Origin: Atrichornis clamosus
Taxonomy: Eukaryota; Chordata; Aves; Passeriformes; Menuridae
Length of the DNA stretch: 64,000 nucleotides
Reading direction: 5' to 3'
Assembly: GCA_013400975.1 (NCBI GenBank)
Contig: WBMZ01000409.1
Location: forward strand, 118,785 to 182,784
Below the pieces are notes generated by a model. That model was given only the letters and a program-made list of their open reading frames with translations. It did not search any database and was not told the DNA's origin. This document shows, in pieces, positions 1 through 12,539 of the stretch. The translations under genes were made by a program, and so were the position numbers. Every line of letters begins with the position of its first letter. Position 1 is the first letter of the stretch.

Positions 1-3000
1 AGCCCTGTGGAAGCACGTCAGCTTTCCTAAGGTTGTGCTGAGAACAGGGTTGGACAGAACTTCCATGTCTATGTATAACAGCTCTGCAAACCACTTTGCT
101 TTCTGGTGGGCAGGACCACAGTGACAGCAAAGTTGTTTGGAGCCTTGCAGCTCCTCTTCCAGCTAAGGATGAGCCTCAGCCCCTGCCTCACAATGGTCCT
201 GAAATGAACAGGACAACCCACCTGATACCCAACACCCTGCCCCCTTGGCCGGGTCAGAGCCCATTTGTTGCACAGCACATGCATCGATGTCTTGCTGGCA
301 GCGTAACTGCAGGGTAGGGGTACCAGTGGTGTACTTGGGCAAGCTTCAGAGGACAATTTTCCTGATGTGTGCAGAGAAATGTTCAGGTGTAGAGTACTTT
401 CCCTTCACCTTGATTTCATTTTCACAGCCATCTGAAGAGCCAACCCCATCTGCACAGCAACTTTACTGAAATTACCAGGGCAAAGACCTTCCCAAATAAA
501 ATAAGTCCCCTGTCAGCTGTTCTGGTTTACAGAAAGCCAAAAATACTCATACTTACAGTCCTAAATGTACAGAACCAGAGGAATAATGGAATGAAGTTAT
601 ATAGTGTAGACCACACATACATTTTCTCATGCCTGCTTTATGTTGTCCACAGGGCAAAACCATTTGCTCAACATTATAGAAGCAGTAGCACTGCTTTTGA
701 AAAACCACATCATCCTGTATCCCATATCCAATTAAAAATATGTGCTGTACATGTCTATCTGCCATCGCCAATGTCTTCTAACGGCTGGCTGAGATAGAGT
801 TATTGTCTTGATTATGAAGAGCTGAAGAGGAAGGTAGAAGTTTCTATCTGATTTGAGAGCATCTGAAAGTGAAAAGATACAAGCCTTTAAGAGGCTCGCT
901 CCCTGTCCAGGCTACATGATTGTTGCCTGACCATTACAACCTTGTCTGGGCCTTGTGTGGAGATTTGTTAGATAACTAGATATGGTGTGCAAGAGAGAGA
1001 AAAAAAATAATGGTGGGGAGGAAAGGCTGAAGCTGGGAAGAGAAGGGGAAGAAAAGAGAGAAAGATTTTATTCTTAACAAACTAGAAAGCAACAAAGATG
1101 AAGGACTGACATGGAAACAGCTCTTAAGTTGAGGGGGTCCCATTTCGGGGATGTGATGCTGTCATACCCAGCCTTTTATTCCACATGTTTGCTGTAGCTT
1201 AGGGGCTTGTCATACACTTGTGAAAACTTTACCAGAGTGTTGATGCAATATTGTGTCAGTAACTGAGTGATTTGTTTTTCCTCTGGACATTGATTGAAGA
1301 AATTCTTATTACATTTTATAGCTTGCTTGGCCTTGGTATGAGAGTCAAGACATAAATTGGCCCATAAATTGGCCTATGTCAGAATCTGCATTGAAATGAC
1401 ATCAAATACGTGTCATCATGCTGGTGTTTCAGCTAACCGCAGGAACCTGACACTCCCTGTCAACTTGATCAAATGCTAGACCCCCTCACATCTTTGCCAT
1501 GTGGCACACTTTAACAGTTATAGTGAAGGCTGTGGAGGCATCTCCTGCAATGATACTGGAGAATGCTGCAGTAGGAAAATAAATTGTGTCGGTAGACCAA
1601 ATTGATTTGCTTCGACTTATTGCAAAGTAACAACCTCCACTGTGAGCATTGCAGGTATATGCATATAAATAAAAATTGACACCAAAAATATATAGATACA
1701 CTGAGAGGAAAAGAGAGCATACATAACTGAGATATATTTATCCCACAAGCAAAGCAAGACTTGATAATTCATGAGTGGCAAAGATGCAGTTGAGTTATGG
1801 AGATCTTTCCTCTGGAGTGAAATAAATACAGCATCTTGATTCAGCCCATTATATAACATGATTAATAGAAGTGAATGTTTTCAATAGGTTGCTTTTATTT
1901 TGAAACATTTAGATTCCATATTTTGTTCCTAATTTACAAACTATCAAAGATCTTTGTGGTGATTTGAATTTAGAAAGCTATACTTTGGTGATAGTGATTT
2001 TTTTAAGAGGGCTAACTTCTATTTATGGCTCTGCTAAGAGAAATCAAACTTATTTTAGTTAGAAACTGAAGCTTATCTAATTGTAAATTTGTGAATCAAT
2101 CTTTATCAGAAAGATTGAGTGTGAGATAAAACCTACAGCACAATATGACACACTTTTTTTGTCTAGCAGGTTCTTAGATGAGCATCTACATTGCATTCAA
2201 GGTAAGTCAACATTTGTCCACCGCCTTCACCACCACTCTGAGGACCGGACAATTCCCGCACATTTCACTCTGCATCTAGCAGTATCCTAAGACCTAAACT
2301 CATCACTGCTCTGTAGATAAACACCATGAACACTGCAGGCAGGAGCACGGCACCACCACGGCCCCAGCGCTTCCCAAGGCGGTGTTAACACAACAGGCTT
2401 CTCCCCGATGGCTTACGTGGACTTTGCATACTGTCGTCTGTGGAGACAAATGTGGAGTACCAGCCATGGAAGGTGGCCTGGTGCTGTTTTATGAATGTTT
2501 CTGTCAGTATCTTTTCCTGGCTTAGATTTCAGCTGTTCATATCATGCAAGTGTCAGCACTATCAGCTACGTGCTTATAACTGTAATAGGAAACTCTCGGT
2601 AATGTGCTTGTTCTGCAGTCCTAAATCATGAGATCTTCCTGTGGGCCAAAACCCAGCCACCTCACAAAACTGCCAAAACCTTAATTTTTCCATTGCCAAC
2701 CCCAACAATGCTCTGAGGTTCTTTTAGTATAAAACTGGTAACATAGAGAAAACTGAAAATGTTAAGACAGCATTGAGGAGTAACTCTATTAACTCAAGAG
2801 AGTTGTATGACTGTCAAAAAGAGAAAAGGACCAGACCTGCAGAAATCCATATGGAAATAAAAATCAGAAGGATAATGGCATGCACTGCAGAATTATATTT
2901 TATTCACTTGGTTCACTTGATTCATTAGAAAAGCTCATTTTCACTTGAAGTCCATCAGAACATGGAACAACATCACAGAATTTTCCTTACCAGAGAACTG

Positions 3001-5921
3001 GACCTTATCTATAGGTCTGAGAAAGGTGCAGTGAATGATATGCCACATACATGGCTGAAATATGCCACACTAGTAAACTGCTGGTAGGGGAAATGCAACT
3101 GGATATTTATGCTCCTCGAAGTTGTGTGCAGCACCTCAGGAGTGAGGGACTTGTTTGTCATCTCTTTGACGAGTCAGAAGGAATTCCAGAGCAGAGAAGC
3201 ACCTTGAATCCACTGTAAATCGTCGGTCTTGTTATCATTCAGTGATCTGCAGGGCTGCAACAGAAGAGATACTATCTTTGTTTTACTGTTTGCACAGCTG
3301 GAGGAATTATGTCCCTGCCCACAAACAGTGCTCTATTTAAGGGTCTTCAGGGCTGCTATTCCAAAACCAAACTCGGAGCAGGAATGCTGAAACACAAAAC
3401 ACTTCAAGGAAAAAGGCTGAAGAGAATCCTGAAAACTGTTAATGAGAGCTTTTGTAGAAATCTGCTCCTTGTGACTCAGCGATAACAGATCTAAAACCTC
3501 TAAGACAATTTTGAAAAATGAGCTCCGTATTTTTGGCCAGGTTCCCGTGCTGTGTTCCCCTTCTTCCTAAGCATATATGAAATTATTTCTACATGCATGT
3601 TGCCCTACAGGACAGAACTTTTGCTGTTTGAACAGAAATAGGATCATGTAGATGGAACTATCAAGCTGTTCCACATCATCTCCTATTACTCTTTTGCACT
3701 TGTAACAGAGAAATACATTGAAAACCTGTAATTCTGACAACTTTTCACTGAAAAAATTGAACAAGAGACAGAAAAAATATTGGCAGAATTTTTTTCAAAC
3801 TTATAAAGGCCACTGTCCAAACCACCAAACAAAAAAAATATCACCCCTACTTAAAGTTTCCTTAAATTAATTATGACTTAGAAATGAGCAACCCAGGTCA
3901 GACTTTAATCACAAGACTCACTGCAAGAATGTCTCTGATTTTGATTCAAAAAACTGGGATTTAATTACTTACAGAAAACTGAGTAAAGGCTTGAGCATAT
4001 TGCTCTACTAAGGTTATGAAACTTAGTCAGTGCCCTTTCTCTAATGAAGACATGTCCTAAGACAGGAAGTCTTTACAAACAAAAAAGTAAGCAGATTTTC
4101 TAGCTCCATGTTGACCACAGCAAAGACAGGCATTGTCATCAAACTGGCTTCCTGGCTCTGGTCCACACTGTCTCAATCTACCTTAGAGCTGCCAGCAACC
4201 TTATTCTGAATGGACATTTACATGCCCATATTACCTTTCCCCTGGGGCACTTTCTCATGCCCTGTGTCTCCCACTGCACTAGTTGATAGGCAATACTGCA
4301 AGCAGAAAGCTTAACTGACCTGGAGCAGTTCTCCAAGGGCCTTGGCTAATCCAGGTGATATCACTCAGTTATCATCCAAATAGACTTTGCAGTATGATCT
4401 GGTCGTCACCATCACAGAAAAAGGCTTTTGTATCAAAAGTTTCGCGTGAGAATCTGTAAGGCACTGCAATGATTCTGATGATTTCTCTGCAGGAAACAAG
4501 TTTCTCTAAAGAACAATTACAAGGCTGGTAAATGGCCAACACTTCACTTTGTAAAATTCCATATTGAATTCTTCGTAAATCTGTCAAGCTCTAATATTGT
4601 AAACTAAAATTTTCCATGGTAGCTACCTACTTCAAATGACATATTAGGGGCAACTTTAATCTAGAAGAAATTAGGCATTTTCTAAAATATGCCTGAGAAA
4701 AATATACATATATACAGTTTGAATATAGTGTTCCCCTACTGTGGGGAGAAGAGCTAAAATTTGCCAGAAGGGTCATGTTAAGGGATGGAGAGAGCTGGTG
4801 GGGGAAATATTTTCCTGGCCAGGTACTTGAAAACTATCATATGCAAGCACACATCTGTGGTAGCAGAAATAAGGTTGGAAAGACTCCCATATCCTAATTT
4901 TTTTCTGCACTTTTTACAAGTTTAATAGCACACTCAAAGTACAATTCCTGGCATAGCATGAATCTTTTCACTGATCTTGGTGGCTGTTCAATGGGAGAAA
5001 TGGAACAGAGAGAATTTCCCATTTCGTTTCCTTTACTGAAACCCCATTGCATGGGTTTACCTTGTTGGAAAGCAGAGATCATACTGGGAGTATTTATATG
5101 CTTGAAGCCTGGAGTAATACGACATCATGGTGATGACATCAGTCAGCAACCTCGGTGATGGCTTGCATTTGAGAACAGCTTTTTCAAGTCAGGAACGAGT
5201 GGAGAACTTCAGAAATTGAAACGCACATAAAATTGTTCTGAAGCTCTGCAGAATATGGCAAGTTCAGTAGGATGTGCATTCTGGTAAATCTTACAATCAT
5301 CCCAGGGAACACACAGCAGATTCTACTGGTTAAGAGAGTGCAGAGGCAAGATTAGCATTCGCTGTTAAATCCCACGTGATTTTTTCAAGGACTTCTCCAC
5401 CAGGCCCGTGGCTCTGGCGAACTAGGGCCAGGATTACAGCTGCTCCTTCTCCATGTGTGTTTCCAGCAGTGCTTTGCTACCTGAGCCCTCTGCAGGCAGG
5501 AGGGCTCCAGCAAATGGCATTGGGCATTGATTCCCACAGCTTCTCTTCCAGAGTGTTTGCTAATGCGATCATAATACAGCCTTCAGAGTCTCAGGTACGT
5601 GTTCTCAAGGTACACCACACTTGCATTCATTGAGCACAACATGAATCTAATGGCCCATGTGAACCCTTATGTGCAAATGAGAGATGTTATCCTTTCCTTT
5701 GTTTCTTTAATCTGCCGATTAGAACTGCTCCCACACACAAAAACACACACTCAGAGCACTTGGATGAACCAAAGAAGAGTTTGAGTGAAACTCACAGAAG
5801 CAAAGACTTTATTCTGTAATTTTGAGGTATAAAACAGGGTTCTAAAGATGCTATCTGGGCCTCTTCTGTGAGTATCCTTACTGTTGTTAGTTTAAAGCTG
5901 GAACTAGTGCAGTAGTTGAAG

Positions 5922-5925
<4 letters not shown>
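1..5925. other. Non-coding DNA, no gene recognised
   Basis: AT-rich, CpG-poor sequence. Both strands carry only short open frames (under about 100 codons) without recognisable domains or splice-flanked exons. The only local structure I noted is a perfect 12-base tandem duplication at 1351-1374 (unit cataaattggcc, two copies). No repeat family was recognised by eye. Confidence 0.6.
1351..1374. repeat. 12-bp tandem duplication (2 copies)
   Basis: Two exact adjacent copies of the 12-mer cataaattggcc. This is probably a small replication-slippage duplication; no function is implied. Confidence 0.8.

Positions 5926-5967
<42 letters not shown>
5926..5967. repeat. (TG)21 microsatellite
   Basis: Uninterrupted TG dinucleotide repeat, 42 bases, about 21 units. 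A run this long and pure is likely to vary in length between individuals. It can also adopt Z-DNA. It lies between unrecognised non-coding sequences. Confidence 0.97.
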
Positions 5968-5968
<1 letters not shown>

Positions 5969-8900
5969 TTTAATACACATTTAATATAGCTCCTGGGAAA
6001 GCTAATGGAGTTGCCTTGGGGAGCTGAGCAACCTCCCAGTGTGCTCTGCATAAATCTTCTTTAGCTGCAGGTGAACAAAAAGTTATGTTAAGTGCAAAAG
6101 TGAAGGTAACAGCTGCTGAATCCTTTTTGCTGGCCTGCAGAGAATTGGTACTGCATGTTACCTGCTGATTGGTGATTTCTTAACCTCTTCTAACCTGTAA
6201 AAATAAGAGGAAAAATTGAAGCTTTGGGGGAAGAATTTCTCTCCTAGTAGAATTTTCTTTTATTCACCAAGGGCAGTGGGTTAAAAAAATAATTTGGAAA
6301 GAAATTCAGCTAGAAAATGGCTAGGATACCACAAATGCAGTTTTATAACAATCTTTCTTCATATTTTTCTTTTTTTTTTTTTAACTTGAAGAAGATAACT
6401 CGGTTTTATACTTTACTGTCTTATTAACAGAATGCATTTTGGAAGTCTGCCACTGTTAACAGTATCAGAAGGATTTAGGGCTGCTGAAATACACTTGAAG
6501 ATTTAATTCTGCTGACTTCAGCTCTGATCCGAAGTAAAAACTGTAACCATAGATTAAATGTTTAGCGCCAGATATTGCAATTGCTGCTTCTTGTCGTAAA
6601 TCCTTGTGTCTATTGCTGTTTCAGACAGCTCTCTGCGGGCCCTTGGCTGTGCATGCAGCACAATGCTCATGCCGTATAAGACTCTTCACCAGGGGCCAAT
6701 TCTTGAAGTCCTCTCTCCATCCGTCCTCATAAAACTCCCAGTTGCCTGAGTGAGAACCTTGAGATGTAGAAGTGCAAGGACGCCTCGCCGACATAATTCC
6801 CACGTGACGCTGTGAAAACCAGGGGGACCACCTTCGTTTTTAAGGCCCGCTCTTTGGTTTTCAAAAAGAGGATTCCAAGGGTGTGGCGAAAGGGCCTTTT
6901 CAGACTTTATTGATCTCTTAGGAGACTCAACCAAGAAACGCAAATAATCAATACAAAATTAGATTGTCATGCTGAAAATTAATTAATGTGATCATTTATA
7001 TTGTAGAATATCTGGTTAAAAGTTTAAGGGTTACCTCCCTCTTTTAGATCTAATTTTATAGGTCTCAGTAGACTCCTTTTTCGGACTTCAGCAGCCATTG
7101 ACATTTTAATCTTTTTAATGCGGTCGTCTGACTTACACGTGGGGTTTGCTTTTTCATAGTGACTACTTCTCCACTCCTTGCTTATTGCACTCAAATAAAG
7201 TTATAATAAAAATACATTTCAATAGTCCCTGGTCCAAAACTGCCTGTCTTCCCTGACCTTGGGTAGATTTATTGCATTGCAAACCTCAGCACACAAGCTT
7301 AATGTTTTTTCTGCTAAAATTTTAATGTCAGGTGTATAATCCAAAATATTTTCAAGGTACCTCATAGCACCTATCATACGGTCATGTGAGAAGGTGTTGA
7401 TACTCTTACTCTTCTAATGAAAAAGAAAGAAGAATGCAAAAAATAAAACCAAATCTAAGAAAACGGCACACACTAGAAGAAAAAAAATGCTCTGGTGTTT
7501 CCCACACCAGCATTGTGGCCACATGTAGAGATTGGGATGAAAGGCATTGAGTTACAAGCCTTTGTCTGGACTCCTAGGTGGTAGGCTGATGTTGAAATTT
7601 TTATGCCTTCAGGAAGAAGAAAAAACAAAAATAGGAAGAAAAAACTTAGGTCTTATTTCTGAGAAGAAGGTTAGCAATGCTACTCCAGCATAAGTAAACC
7701 ATAAATTAAATAAAAATTATTCATTTAACTTGCTGGATATCTATGTTTTACTTACAATCTCTGGGACTGGAGAAGTCTGGCCAATGCTTTTTCCTAGTAT
7801 CTGGAAAGGAGCAACTCAGAATCTGAGAAATTTGATTTTAAAAAATTTTAATCTTAATTTGAGCTCCTGGAGCTTTGGCATGACAGTATAGTTATAATTT
7901 GCTACTGGATTGTCTGTCCTGCTTGTGCAAGCTAACATTCACTTAGAAGTTCCAATTGGCTTCTTGAGGCTTCTCACACTTCATCTGCTGGTTTTTCAAC
8001 ATTATATAACACCCATATAGAAGAAAAGCATCAGACTTGTTTTGTGTGGCTGTGCCAGTCCCAAAGCATGCAGATAAAAGAAACTGCACACTGATGCACT
8101 CAGCACAGCTCCAGTGCAGGAGGCAATCATTTCCTTTGTTCCTTTCCCATGTGAGCAAACTAGTCTTTTATTAATTCTCTACCCTACCCCCATTTAGTCT
8201 TATAGAGAGTGCCAGGGAGAAGCTGGGAATATAATGCTTTTCTCCCTTTTTTGCTACAGGTCATATAAAATGGATATTGCACTCAGTGCAGATGGGGCGA
8301 CATTGCCATTCATCAGTTCCCCAAATTGGCTGCTTGGCAGACAGAATTATTTAAGTAAAACTGAAGTAATTTTCAAAATTGAAACTTAAGCTGTTTAGTG
8401 ACATAAGCCAAGAGCAGTTTTTCTTGGACCCCCAACACTTCCTTGGCTCACATTCACAATTTGGCTATTTTCATTCCCGTCAATTATCTCAATCTCCACG
8501 GATGTGAGGAAGGGCTAGAGCAGTGCAGTTTCTTTGATGCAATTTCGTGTATACATATGGAGCATCTGTTACTCCAGGAGTCTTGCCGTCACTTCCATTA
8601 TAAGGAGAGTATTGATAGTGATAGGAACTCAGGACCTGATGGGCCATTTTCTTCTGAGCTTCATGCAGAAGTGCCTTGGCAGAGAGCCGTGTGCCAGGGA
8701 ATACCCCTCCAAACAAAGCAAACACACCTGGCAATGCCCTGCAATGGGTCCCAGGGGAAAAAAAAATGTGTAAGAGTGTACTCCCTTCCTCCTCTGCTCC
8801 ACTCCTCCTGAGCATCCCGGTGTTTGACACCTGCAACCTGCAAATAACACTGACACAGTGAGTTTGGACACCAAGCTCGGGGTACTCAGGCTGGCCCACT

Positions 8901-10440
8901 CGAAAATAAAAGCCTCAAGGATTGCACTTTGCCTTTAACAGCCTCTTGCTATCAGATCACTCTTTTTTGGGGGGCAAGGGGAGCTATAAAAGGTTTTTCT
9001 TCAGTATTTCTTTGGAGACAGCATGTATTCCACTTGTATTGATGTGCCAGAGGCTATCATTACCAACAATTCAGGTAAACATCTTGAGTCAATTATTAAC
9101 CTGTGATAGAAAGACAGCATTTTCTCTTCTTCTTGGTATCTTTTATTTATTCTTGACACTTTCCAGGGAAATATCTGAGAGTTCTTGCTTTTCGTCTCAT
9201 AATTTGGTCAGAAGGATAGGTTAAGAGTCTAAGATTTCTGCCCCAAATCCCAGCACTTGGTTAAGTGTGATTTAAGTGACAATTAAAATGTTATGATTGG
9301 CTTCAGTAGACAATGAGCTTCTGTCTCTCATTTAGCACACCCACGCAATGCCTAATTTCAGAAAGGGCCTGATGGATGGTCTTAAGAACCATTCAAGGAA
9401 TATTTGACAGGTACCTGCTCTCTATCACAGATTGCCACTGGTTTAATAACCACTACATTTCCAGCATGTTTGAGTATGTTAGTCTCTAAGCAACCTTCTT
9501 TGTGGAGAAAAGCAAACTATACTGGTACATGGTTAAGCAGCATGCAGTCTTCAGGAACTCTCAGGTGGTCAGAAAAAACTGCCAGGGCAAGCAGAAACCC
9601 CACACTCGCAGTCAGGGCACCTCAGGAACCCAGGACTTGCCATCTTCAGGGATGAATTGGCAACGTCTGCTCTAGTGCATCATGAAAAAAATGAAGAGAG
9701 CTAACACTTCATATAAAACAACGATTGACAAATTGACTTAACCCAGATGCACCATTCTAATATGAGCCATTTTGTTAGAGAAAATTTTCTTACAGAGGAG
9801 AAAATGCCTTGACAAAAAAAGAGAGAAAAAGTAACATACTATACAAAAACCTTTAATGGAGTATTTCAGTTATTCCTTCCAAACAACATTTCACTGAAAT
9901 CAACACACTACTGAAAAAGTGTTTGTTTTTTATCAACTGGCATTTTTCCTTCTAAAAATTTCCAGCCAGAAATTTTCTACTTATATATCAGTATTGCAGT
10001 AGGAATATTTGTAACTGTGGTTTGAATTTATGTGAGATGCTTTTAGTCTGACTCTTCAACCCACTTAGATCAAGGCAGACTCTTTCATAATTTGAAACAT
10101 TCCACAGCGTTTATCTTGGGGTTGGTGAAATGGATTAGAAGGTCAGTTTTAAATTATTGCTTCATGAGTTATGTTGTTCCTATAAATTCCTGCATTTTCT
10201 CAAAACAAGTTGTTTCTTGTCACATCCCATATAATATGAAATTATGTGAAGCTGATTATGTACGAAAAATATGGGGTTTGCTTTTTCCTTGGGATTCTAA
10301 AGAAGTTCATATAGTGAAATGCAGAAAATATAGAAGACTTATAGCCTTTACTAATATCAGTTCTCTTGGCAGACTCCCTAACCTTTGACTCTGAATATGG
10401 AGTCATTATAGAAAAGCATACTAACTTTGTTATTTGGAGA
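5968..10440. other. Non-coding DNA, no gene recognised
   Basis: AT-rich sequence with scattered short frames. The longest is an antisense pair at about 8443-8899 (122 and 136 codons on opposite strands). It shows no family resemblance, and overlap of open frames on both strands suggests chance openness. Apart from a doubtful ancient repeat near 6.7 kb, nothing was recognised. Confidence 0.55.
6685..6800. repeat. Possible ancient amniote repeat fragment
   Basis: The stretch containing aaaactcccagttgcctgag and the following gtgagaacc resembles the half-palindromic amniote repeats whose arms read like 'gggagttttgcctgagtaag'. The resemblance is from memory and covers only a few dozen bases. No matching second arm is clear. 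Low confidence. Confidence 0.22.
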
Positions 10441-10462
10441 ATATATATATATATATATATAT
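10441..10462. repeat. (AT)11 microsatellite
   Basis: Pure AT dinucleotide run of 22 bases followed by gtatgcat. It is self-complementary and can extrude as a cruciform. Confidence 0.95.
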
Positions 10463-11269
10463 GTATGCATCTATACCAAATGCTAAGAGAATATGGAGAG
10501 TGAATACAGAAGGCAAACAGTGTCTAGCATTGGTGGTTATTATTATGAGACCTGCTTTGTCATAAAATAAGAGTATGTTTTGTACTCCTGTATGCCAGTT
10601 ATAATTCAGTGAGTTAAGTGACTTGGAACCTGCCATGCTCTTTGGAAACTGCTGTTCCAAAGACACATCTAAGCCATCATTACAGCACCTCTAAACCACC
10701 AGAGCAGGTCTAGTATCTGTTCCGATATGTTTAAGCATGAGCTTTATGTAAAGCTGCCAGATATAATAATTCATCCAGCTTCTTCTTTCTATGGACCAAC
10801 ATGTGGAAATCATCTTTTAGTGGCCTTTACTTCTCTTAAATTATAAGCATCTGTTCTTGATCAGTTTTGAGAAGTACTTATAATTTTTAATCATTACCTG
10901 GGACTGATAATAACAGAAGATTTGTTGGTAATTGCATTGGAGGGTCCTTTTTTGTGGTTTTTTTTGGTTGGTTTCTTGGTTGATTGAGTTGGCGGTTTTT
11001 TTCTGTGACTTTTTTGTTCATTTTGGGAGCTTTGTTTTGTTTGTTTCTCCCTGGCGTTGTCCATGAACAAAATTATCTGGGAAACAACCTCGTCGCTTGG
11101 TTATGAAGCACCAATAAACCTGAACAGCATTTTTTTTGTCTACGCTGAATAGGCTTTGCTGTGTAATAGCCCAGTGCCATTACAAATTCAAACCCTATAT
11201 ATATATTGTTCATGGCCCTTTGTGTCATCAGGAAATTAAAGTTTGCAGCTGGCCTCTTCATCTTAGTTA

Positions 11270-11890
11270 ATCATGCAAACATGAAATCCTTAAAGGTCCA
11301 CCCAATGGTCCCTGCAGGGGCCCCACTCAACACTTCTCTGCAGCGTGACATTGTTTTTCAGCTGTGTTTTTATCTTCTGCCCTCTCCTGTTCCGAGCTCC
11401 TGCTGCTTTTAGCCTCAGTAGCAGACTGTCATGAGGCACTTTATCATGGGCTGTCTAGAGCCCCACGGTAGCCATTGCCCTTCGTCATGCACCACAACCT
11501 GCTTGCAAGTTTAGGAGGTTAGAGATGAAGCCTCTCCTGCTCTCCTGTTTTCCTGCCTTCAGCCCTGCCTTGGTGGTAAATGGGGAAAACCTTGGAGTAG
11601 ATCTTGCACTGTGTCTTGCACAAGGTTTCAGGGTGATGGCTTAAGGGCTTAGTTTCTCCTGCCTCTATTTTATGCTCTGGTTGCTTGTATTCTAAGAACT
11701 CAAATTATGACAATAAATCAAAGATTTCCTTCCAGATGTCTTTTAACATCTAGCATAATTTCCTCCAGGTCCTGGATATGTCCTAGATTTTAGTTTCCTT
11801 AGGTAATTTCCTCTACTGGCCTTAGTGACCCTGACACGGGTTGACCTGTAGTTAACTTAGTCCCCCTTTTTAAGATTCAGTTTGAAGAAG
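11270..11890 (-). mobile_element. Decayed CR1-type LINE, reverse transcriptase fragment
   Basis: Read on the minus strand, 11410-11560 gives broken frames that together resemble the CR1 reverse transcriptase stretch around the catalytic D-F-S-K-A-F-D-T-V-P-H motif: a DEG-like piece, then DKVPHDSLL where CR1 has DTVPHDILI. Further toward lower coordinates, near 11315-11345, the plus strand reads like the antisense of the next CR1 motif (GVPQGSVLG). Toward higher coordinates, near 11840-11880, it resembles the antisense of the GNYRPVSLT region. The order is collinear for a minus-strand element. Many stops and frameshifts show that it is long dead. The 3' end was not recognised, and 11.9-12.23 kb may hold more of the linker. 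The family call rests on remembered CR1/L3 motifs. Confidence 0.5.
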
Positions 11891-12258
11891 TCAGTCAATA
11901 CCTCATTTAAAGAGGGTGGAGGGAGGTGGAAGCAAAAGAAAGCCTTCACTACCTTCTTCATTTTCATTTCCTGTGCCATTGTATCCTAACTTTCTCCCTG
12001 ACTGATTTCCACTGTCTTGCAGGTGACAAGAAAAATCTCTTCGTATTTGTTTTCCTAGTTTTTTTTCCTTTGCTGTAGCCTCTTTAAAATTTTTTATCAG
12101 CTTTTCCTTACCTCTTGATACATAACATACATGCGAAACACTTGGCTTTTATTATTTACCAGATTGTTCCAGAGTTGTTAAAATTTTTCTCTTTACCATT
12201 GAGAAAGCCATTTTGTCATTTTAAAGATCACAGCTACTTTTACACAGCTCTAATCTTT

Positions 12259-12389
12259 TGGGCCCTAATCCAACAAATCTTTTAAGCATGTGCTTAACTT
12301 CAGACATGTGAGCGGTTGTATTGAACTCAATGGAGCTAGTCAGGTGCTTAAAGTTAAGCAGATGATGAAGTGTTTTGTTTGGCTGGCCT
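12259..12389. repeat. Palindromic ancient amniote repeat (MITE-like hairpin)
   Basis: The two halves are imperfect inverted copies centred on ATTGAACTCAAT at about 12320-12331. The left arm begins gggccctaatcc and includes aagcatgtgcttaact; the right arm includes aggtgcttaaagttaagca and ends tttgtttggctggcc, the degraded mirror of the left end. The layout matches a family known from turtles and other amniotes with outer ends like GGCCCTGATCC and a TTGAAGTCAA centre. It is presumably a non-autonomous DNA-transposon relic, but I can name neither the superfamily nor the database entry with certainty. It would fold into a long hairpin if transcribed. Confidence 0.7.
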
Positions 12390-12395
12390 TGCAGA

Positions 12396-12470
12396 GCGCC
12401 GTCCCCCAGGAGCCCCCTCGCCAGCCGCCTGCGCAGAGCTGCCCGCGGGCGGCTGTTCTGGCCGCGCTCG
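12396..12470. other. Short CpG-dense patch
   Basis: Eleven CpG dinucleotides lie within 75 bases (for example in cccgcgggcgg and gccgcgctcgg), in a region where CpG is otherwise rare. It begins immediately after the right end of the palindromic repeat. It is too short for a conventional CpG island. Possible explanations are an unmethylated regulatory core, a local GC-biased conversion spot, or a recent GC-rich insertion. The reading frames through it show no recognisable protein. Confidence 0.8.
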
Positions 12471-12539
12471 GGAGACAGGAATTGCAGCAGGGAGGGAAGG
12501 ATCCCGCAGCACCACGGTCCTCCCAAAAGTTTTAGGACA

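Noticed and set aside
8443..8899. Overlapping 122- and 136-codon frames on opposite strands
   Set aside because: Mutually antisense openness without a motif on either strand; best explained as chance.
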